Assembly (NCBI GenBank): GCA_016927535.1
Contig: JAFGMM010000194.1
Span: 1-55,337, forward strand
Length of the DNA: 55,337 nt
Origin: Anaerolineae bacterium
GTDB lineage: Bacteria > Chloroflexota > Anaerolineae > Aggregatilineales > JAFGMM01
Reading direction: 5' to 3'
In this document: positions 50,513 through 55,337 of the stretch, in pieces
Layout of the letters: each line of letters opens with the position of its first letter
Position numbering within the stretch: the stretch's first letter is position 1
The notes under the pieces: model-generated
Told to the model about the DNA's origin: nothing
Databases searched by the model: none
Seen by the model: only the letters and a program-made list of their open reading frames with translations
Position numbers and translations under genes: made by a program

Positions 50513-51529
50513 TTATCCTATTTCACTCAACTTCACCGGGCGATTCTCCCGGTACGATTTCCACGCCGCCAGCCCGATCACCACCGCCGCACGCCCATCG
50601 GCCCCGGTCACCGGGACCGGCGCGCCGTCGCGCATGGCGGCGATGAACGCTTCCATCTCGTTAACGAAGGACTGAGTATAGCGCTGCATGAAGAAGTACA
50701 GCGGCTTGGCGGCATGGACGCCATCCACGTCGCTGTAGACGGCGTTGTGTGGGGTGTTGTTGGCGACGGCGACCGCGCCGCCGGAGCCGAACACCTCGAC
50801 GCGCTGGTCGTAGCCATAGACGGCCTTCCGGCTGTTGTCGATGGCGCCGATGGCGTCGTTCGCAAAGCGCAGCGTCACCACCGCCGTATCGATGTCGCCC
50901 GCCGCGCCGATGGCCGGGTCGATCCGCACCCCGCCCGCCGCGTATACCTCGATGACCTCGCTGCCGGTCAGGTAGCGCGCCATGTCGAAATCGTGGATGG
51001 TCATATCGAGGAAGAGGCCGCCCGACGCCTTGATGTATTCCGGCGGCGGCGGTGCGGGGTCGCGGCTGGTGAAGCGCAGGATGTGCAGATCACCGACCTT
51101 ACCCGCCTCGATCATCTCGCGCACCTGCCGGAAGTTCGGGTCGAAGCGCCGGTTGAAGCCGATTTGCAGCCGCACGCCGGCCTTCTCGACCGCCGCGAGC
51201 GCGCCGTCGATGATATCCAGATCCAGCGCAATCGGTTTCTCGCAGAAGATATGCTTGCCCGCCGCCGCCGCCGCTTCGATCTGCGGCGCGTGCGTCGGCG
51301 TCGGCGAGCAGATGAGCACCGCATCGATATCGGAGCGCTCGAAGATCGCCTGCGGGTCTGCGGTCACTTCCGGGATGTTCAGGCGCACCGCGCACGCTTC
51401 GGCGGCGGCTTGATTGATATCGGCAATGGCGATCACGTCGGCGTCAGGAACGCGATACATCAGGTTCTCGGTGTGTATTTGGCCGATGCGCCCTGCGCCG
51501 ATCACGCCAACACGAACTTTGTCTCCCAT
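50513..51529 (-). CDS. iolG: myo-Inositol 2-dehydrogenase
   Basis: NAD-dependent oxidation of myo-inositol to scyllo-inosose, the entry step. 338 residues of the Gfo/Idh/MocA family with the Rossmann motif GAGRIG (11-16), Lys98 in CEKP and the catalytic Asp175/His179 (DMTIHDFDMARYL). GFNRRFD is a further family mark. The start has AAGGAG upstream. A tandem TGTGATA repeat lies just before the ribosome site (51544-51570). Confidence 0.93.
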   Translation of the reverse strand: MGDKVRVGVIGAGRIGQIHTENLMYRVPDADVIAIADINQAAAEACAVRLNIPEVTADPQAIFERSDIDAVLICSPTPTHAPQIEAAAAAGKHIFCEKPIALDLDIIDGALAAVEKAGVRLQIGFNRRFDPNFRQVREMIEAGKVGDLHILRFTSRDPAPPPPEYIKASGGLFLDMTIHDFDMARYLTGSEVIEVYAAGGVRIDPAIGAAGDIDTAVVTLRFANDAIGAIDNSRKAVYGYDQRVEVFGSGGAVAVANNTPHNAVYSDVDGVHAAKPLYFFMQRYTQSFVNEMEAFIAAMRDGAPVPVTGADGRAAVVIGLAAWKSYRENRPVKLSEIG

Positions 51530-51543
51530 TGTCGCCTCTCCTT

Positions 51544-51570
51544 ATGTGAATGTGATATGTGATATGTGAA
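51544..51570. repeat. Tandem TGTGATA repeat upstream of iolG
   Basis: TGTGAA, TGTGATA, TGTGATA and TGTGAAGATA lie end to end, a few bases upstream of the iolG ribosome site. It could be a protein-binding or spacing element or plain slippage. A second short tandem (GCGCTCCGG, two copies) lies at about 51597-51619. Confidence 0.45.
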
Positions 51571-51666
51571 GATAGAAACAATGCTGCGCCGGGTCAGCGC
51601 TCCGGGTCTGCGCTCCGGACTTGCATTTCCGATTACGTTACCTTCTCTGGCGCAAGCCTACAAAGC

Positions 51667-52569
51667 CTACAACCCCAAGCCCTTTAAATACTCGCGGTTG
51701 CGTTTGGCGCTTGCCAGCGGCGTGCCCATCGACGGCAGTACGTCTTGCTCCACAACCACCCAACCCTTGTAATCCATCGCCCTAAGTGCCTCGACGATGG
51801 CGGGAAAATCGACGCTGCCCTGCCCCAACTCGCAGAAGACGCCGCGCCGCACCGCCTCGAAGTAATCCCAACCCTCGGCGCGCGCCTGCGCCGCGATATC
51901 GGGGTGGCAGTCTTTGAAATGCACGTGCCAGATGCGGCCCCGGTGCTTTTCGAGCGCATCCAGCGGGTCGCCGCCGCCATATACGTAGTGGCCGGTGTCC
52001 AAACACAGACCCACTACCTCCGGGTCGGTGAGACTCAGCAGCTTCTCGACCTCGGCGGGCGTCTCGACATAGCCGGCGCAGTGGTGATGAAAGACGGTGC
52101 GCAGCCCGGTTTGCTTGTACACCGCCCCGGCGATGCGGTTCGCGCCCTCGGCAAAAGTGTACCACTGCGACTCGCTCAACCCTAAATCGGGCGTGACGCG
52201 CCCGGCATTCTGCGTGCGCGCTTTGACCGCGCCGTTATCATCGGCCAGCACGATAAAGCACCCCCGCCCGGCGGCCCGTCTGAGCAGATGCGCGGTTCGC
52301 AGCGCCGCTTCTTCGCCGGCATCGTGCGCGGCGGCATCTTTGAGCGCCGCCGGCACGAACGCCGCCAACAGTTGCAGGCTGCGCGCGTCGAGTGCGGCGC
52401 GCAGTTCCTTTGGGTCGGTGGGCATGAAGCCCCAGTCGCCAAGCTCGGTGCCGGCGTAACCGGCCTGCGCCATCTCGTCGAGCACCTGGGTGTACCCGGC
52501 GGCTTCGCCCTCCAGGTCGAATTCGAGCACGCCCCAGGAGCAAGGTGCATTGGCTATCTGGATTCCCAT
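51667..52569 (-). CDS. iolE: myo-Inosose-2 dehydratase
   Basis: Removes water from scyllo-inosose to give the trihydroxycyclohexanedione, the IolD substrate. 300 residues, sugar-phosphate-isomerase-like TIM barrel, with the IolE start IQIANAPCSWGVLEFDL and metal-binding residues in ELGDWG, CLDTGHYVYGGGD, HVHFKDCHP and VVEQD. The start has GGAGGT ahead of ATG 52569; an in-frame ATG nine codons upstream lacks one. It precedes iolG by 137 bases. Confidence 0.93.
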   Translation of the reverse strand: MGIQIANAPCSWGVLEFDLEGEAAGYTQVLDEMAQAGYAGTELGDWGFMPTDPKELRAALDARSLQLLAAFVPAALKDAAAHDAGEEAALRTAHLLRRAAGRGCFIVLADDNGAVKARTQNAGRVTPDLGLSESQWYTFAEGANRIAGAVYKQTGLRTVFHHHCAGYVETPAEVEKLLSLTDPEVVGLCLDTGHYVYGGGDPLDALEKHRGRIWHVHFKDCHPDIAAQARAEGWDYFEAVRRGVFCELGQGSVDFPAIVEALRAMDYKGWVVVEQDVLPSMGTPLASAKRNREYLKGLGL

Positions 52570-52674
52570 CGTTTTCACCTCCGTGAGAATGTTCAATAAA
52601 GACGCAAACAGGCACGGGCAGCAGTGCTTTTTTATTCTTGACCAATCAAAAAAACGGTGCTTTGCGGTTACAGG

Positions 52675-54171
52675 TTAGCCGTAAAGATTGCGCACAAACG
52701 GGTACAGTGCGCCGTACCGGGCGAAGCGCGCAGCATACTGCGCGTGACGAGCTGGGTCCGGCTCGAACACGCGCTCGATCTGCACAAGCTGCCCAATCGC
52801 CTCGTCCACCGAAGCGTACACACCCGCGCCCACGCCGGCCAGGATCACCGCGCCCAGCGCGGTCGCCTCGGTAAAGCGGGGCCGTGCGAGCGGGCGACCC
52901 AGGATATCGGCCTTGATTTGCAGCCAGGCATCCGACTTGGCGCCGCCGCCCGTAGCGCGATACTCCTCGATGTGGATATCGGCCTGCGCCATCACGTCCA
53001 GCGCTTCGCGGAAGTAATAGGTCACGCCCTCCAGCAGCGCCTTGATGAACGCGCCGCGCGTCGTTTCCAGCGTCAGCCCGGCGATCAGGCCGCGCGCCTG
53101 CTCGTCCACGTGCGGCGGGCCGGTCATCGCAAAGTGTGGCAAAACCATCAAGTCGGTTGGTTCGCCGGGCATCTCGGCGAGCAGCAGGTCGTACACGTCT
53201 TCGCCCCGGGCCTGCGCGGCGGCTTTCTCGGCCGGCGCGAAGGTATCGCGGAACCACTTCAGCAGCGCGCCGCCGGTCAGGTTGTAATAGAAGCTCACGT
53301 ACAGCCCCGGCAGCGCGTGGTGCTCCACGTTGAGGTTGATCTGCCGCATCTTGTCGGCCGGCGGGATGCGGTCATAGGTTGGGGTGATGCAAATATAGGT
53401 GCCCAGCCCGTAGGTCGCCATGCCGGGCCGCGTCACGCCGGCGCCGACCGCGCTCACGCATTGGTCATGCGCGCCGGCGATGATCTTCACGCCGCGCGGC
53501 AGCCCAAGCTTCCGGGCCATCGCATCGGACACCGCGCCGATCACTGCGCCCGGCGGAACCGGTGTGGGCAGCTTTTCCACCGGCATCCCCACCCAGTCGA
53601 GCACCTCCCGCGACCAGGTCTCGGCGCACAGGTCGAAGAACAGCGTGCGGTTCGCCAGCGAGTAATCGATCACCGGGTCGCAGCCCAGCATGTACGCGAC
53701 GAAGCCCTGCCAGCCCAGGAATTTATAGGTCGACTCGAATAGCTCCGGGCGGTTGTCGCGCAGCCAGAGCAGCTTCGGTCCGCCGAACGGACCGCGCGGC
53801 ACGTTGCCGCTGATCTCGAAGTAGTGAACTGGGTCAAGCGCCTCGATGCGCTCCACCGTCTCGACGCCGCGCACATCGAAGCCCAGGATGCAGTTACCCA
53901 AGATTTCGCGCGCCGCCGAGACCGGCGTCATCGCCTCGCCCATCGACGAGACGCACAGCGCGACCGCCGGGTCGTGCTGTGTCTGCGCGGCGACCTCCGC
54001 GATCACGTCCTGAATCTTGCCCCACACGGCGCGGCTGTCCAGTTCGGCCCAGCCGGGCTGCGGGCGAACGGTGTCGTACTCGCGGTAGGCAGCCGCCAGC
54101 GGCGCGCCGCCGGCCGCGAGCACCGTCGCTTTGCACCCGCTGGTGCCTACGTCGATGCCGAGCAGGCTCAT
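52675..54171 (-). CDS. FGGY-family carbohydrate kinase (xylulokinase-like)
   Basis: 498-residue sugar kinase with the N-terminal phosphate motif GIDVGTSGCKATVL (5-18), the ATP-lobe motif ATGGGAKSDAWLQIKADIL and the catalytic base Asp236 (GAHDQCVSAVGAG). Its family phosphorylates xylulose, ribulose, glycerol or related polyols, and the substrate here is unknown. The ATG overlaps the upstream aldolase stop by one base (TGATG), so the two are translationally coupled. Together they suggest a kinase-aldolase pair for another polyol or for an inositol derivative, in addition to IolC. Confidence 0.88.
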   Translation of the reverse strand: MSLLGIDVGTSGCKATVLAAGGAPLAAAYREYDTVRPQPGWAELDSRAVWGKIQDVIAEVAAQTQHDPAVALCVSSMGEAMTPVSAAREILGNCILGFDVRGVETVERIEALDPVHYFEISGNVPRGPFGGPKLLWLRDNRPELFESTYKFLGWQGFVAYMLGCDPVIDYSLANRTLFFDLCAETWSREVLDWVGMPVEKLPTPVPPGAVIGAVSDAMARKLGLPRGVKIIAGAHDQCVSAVGAGVTRPGMATYGLGTYICITPTYDRIPPADKMRQINLNVEHHALPGLYVSFYYNLTGGALLKWFRDTFAPAEKAAAQARGEDVYDLLLAEMPGEPTDLMVLPHFAMTGPPHVDEQARGLIAGLTLETTRGAFIKALLEGVTYYFREALDVMAQADIHIEEYRATGGGAKSDAWLQIKADILGRPLARPRFTEATALGAVILAGVGAGVYASVDEAIGQLVQIERVFEPDPARHAQYAARFARYGALYPFVRNLYG

Positions 54172-55145
54172 CACTCACCGCCGAGCTTTGCGTAGCCGAT
54201 CAACTCTAACACTCCCTCCATGATATCCGCCGCTGCTTCGATAGAATCGTAAAGATACTGGCGCGACTCGGTCGCCTCGAAGTCGCCGGCCTCGATAGCG
54301 TCCCGGCGCGCGACGACCTGGCGCGCGGCGTGCTGCCCGGCCTCGCGCGCGATGCGCGTCCACATGTTGATGCGAATCACGCCGTCGGCGGCCAGCCCTC
54401 TAAAATCCGCTTCAGAGAGGCTGGAAGTGCCGTGCAGCACCAGCCTCGGCTCGCCCAGCACCTCGGTCAAAGCGCGCGCCCGGGCGCGCAGGTACACCGC
54501 GCCGCCGGCTTTGTCGGCCTGCTGTTCGGTGCCCAGGTCCGCCACCAGCAAATCGACGCCGGTCTTCGCCACGAAATCGAGCGCCCGGTCGATGTAAGCG
54601 TCGGACTGCTCCGCCGCCTTGCCATGCGCACCGCCTACCGCAAGCTGTTCGATGACGCCTTCGACCATCACCCGGTCGCCGTAAGCTTCGACGTATTCGC
54701 GCGTCAGCCTGACGTTTTCTTCGTAAGGGTACTTTTCGGTGTCGAACATCACGGTCGCCAGGTGCGGCAGTCCCTCGGTGAGCGCCCAGCGGCACAGGTC
54801 GGGCTGGCCGTGATCCAGGTGCGGCAGCACCATCACGTCTGTGTAAGGCGTGTCCGGCCCATCGCAAAGCGCGCGCAGGTGCCCTACGTTCGACATGAAA
54901 CCGGCGACCGGGTCACGGCTGTAAGTGATGCGCTGCGCCTGGGGCATGTAGGGATAGTTGTAGGTCATGGCGACCGAAATGGGGATTTCCTCCAGGCTGT
55001 GACGCCGGGCGAAGCGCTGGGCGGCCAGCAAGACGGCTTCGGTGTTCCAGTGCGAAGCCGTGCAAAACAGCGCCAAGCACACGCCGCGCTTACGGAATCG
55101 TTGGTGGACGGCCAGCGCTTCCTCGCGTCGAGTAATGTAGGTCAT
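54171..55145 (-). CDS. Class II aldolase family protein (IolJ/FbaA-like) with an altered zinc site
   Basis: 324 residues of the fructose-bisphosphate aldolase class II fold. VMVLPHLDHGQPD holds the catalytic Asp111 and zinc ligand His112, and the phosphate-binding LHGTSSL keeps its His. The second zinc His of the usual GTxHG is missing: the sequence reads LGTEQQAD. In other iol operons this position is IolJ, which splits 2-deoxy-5-keto-gluconate 6-phosphate into DHAP and malonate semialdehyde, so that role is likely but the site change leaves doubt. It is the first gene of the cluster, preceded by an extended -10 at 55188. Confidence 0.78.
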   Translation of the reverse strand: MTYITRREEALAVHQRFRKRGVCLALFCTASHWNTEAVLLAAQRFARRHSLEEIPISVAMTYNYPYMPQAQRITYSRDPVAGFMSNVGHLRALCDGPDTPYTDVMVLPHLDHGQPDLCRWALTEGLPHLATVMFDTEKYPYEENVRLTREYVEAYGDRVMVEGVIEQLAVGGAHGKAAEQSDAYIDRALDFVAKTGVDLLVADLGTEQQADKAGGAVYLRARARALTEVLGEPRLVLHGTSSLSEADFRGLAADGVIRINMWTRIAREAGQHAARQVVARRDAIEAGDFEATESRQYLYDSIEAAADIMEGVLELIGYAKLGGE

Positions 55146-55187
55146 AGGTCTACTCTCAAGATAAGTTCAAATCGAAGAATTGCCCAG

Positions 55188-55196
55188 AGTATAGCA
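55188..55196 (-). promoter_or_regulatory. Extended -10 promoter of the iol cluster
   Basis: On the minus strand TGCTATACT lies about 43 bases upstream of the aldolase ATG. No clear -35 is seen. The remaining 55197-55337 holds no gene in this window. Confidence 0.5.
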
Positions 55197-55337
55197 CAAC
55201 CCTCACAATCGGGTGGGGTGCATCTGCATCCGGCGTAGGGCTGATTCGTTCTGGCCAGGGTCTAAGTACAATCAGAGAAAAACTTTGGAATGCGAAGCTC
55301 GAATGCTTCTACGCTTTGTTGACTAGAGCTAACATCC

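Overview
The window is a GC-rich (roughly 60% or more by eye) bacterial chromosome segment. Several features together suggest a member of the Chloroflexota, probably Anaerolineae-like: TPR/TolB-propeller membrane proteins, threonine/proline-rich linkers in front of SUMF1 domains, a secreted CHAT protein with PPC repeats, and many GTG starts. This is an inference from gene style; no marker gene was compared. There is no rRNA, CRISPR array, phage or transposase. One tRNA-Lys(UUU) is present.

Layout. 1-6.2 kb: the end of a beta-propeller gene, a nucleotidylyltransferase of the RmlA/StrD type, an Hsp70-family ATPase and a large polytopic GT-C-like membrane protein. 6.3-8.2 kb: an AT-rich SUMF1-domain gene and tRNA-Lys. 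8.2-12.6 kb: four tandem genes built on the same N-terminal TPR module plus one membrane helix, two of them carrying an extracytoplasmic TolB-like propeller. 12.9-16.5 kb: an acidic helical protein coupled to a membrane-anchored phospholipase-D protein, a glyoxylate/hydroxypyruvate reductase, and an MNT-HEPN toxin-antitoxin pair whose MNT has an extra N-terminal module. 16.6-29 kb: a membrane protein with a degenerate exonuclease/phosphatase domain, an M55 D-aminopeptidase, an aldo/keto reductase, DnaE, a SucC-type ATP-grasp protein fused to a FixX-like ferredoxin, Maf, CoaE with an extra C-terminal domain, and a small membrane protein. 29-31.2 kb: a second AT-rich pair that shares an apparently undescribed cysteine-containing domain, one copy fused to SUMF1. 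31.3-34.7 kb: a peptide-type ABC importer lacking ATPases. 35-40.5 kb: one very large secreted PPC-TPR-CHAT protein.

40.6-55.1 kb is a minus-strand myo-inositol catabolic region. In transcription order it holds a class II aldolase (IolJ-like), an FGGY kinase, iolE, iolG, iolB and iolC, then an AT-rich insert (an orphan MNT nucleotidyltransferase and a DUF6602/PD-(D/E)XK-like protein), a decayed copy of the iolD 5' end, a two-fold-repeat hypothetical protein, iolD, a DUF5680 protein and a sugar ABC importer (binding protein plus two permeases, no ATPase). Together these would take up a cyclitol or sugar and convert myo-inositol to 2-deoxy-5-keto-gluconate 6-phosphate and then to C3 units. No iolA or iolR-type regulator is present.

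The most unusual items are the SucC-FixX fusion, the new domain in the 29-31 kb pair, the secreted PPC-TPR-CHAT protein, the catalytically degenerate EEP protein, and the iolD 5' duplication next to an AT-rich insert that splits the iol operon. All functional statements rest on reading sequence motifs; no database search was run.
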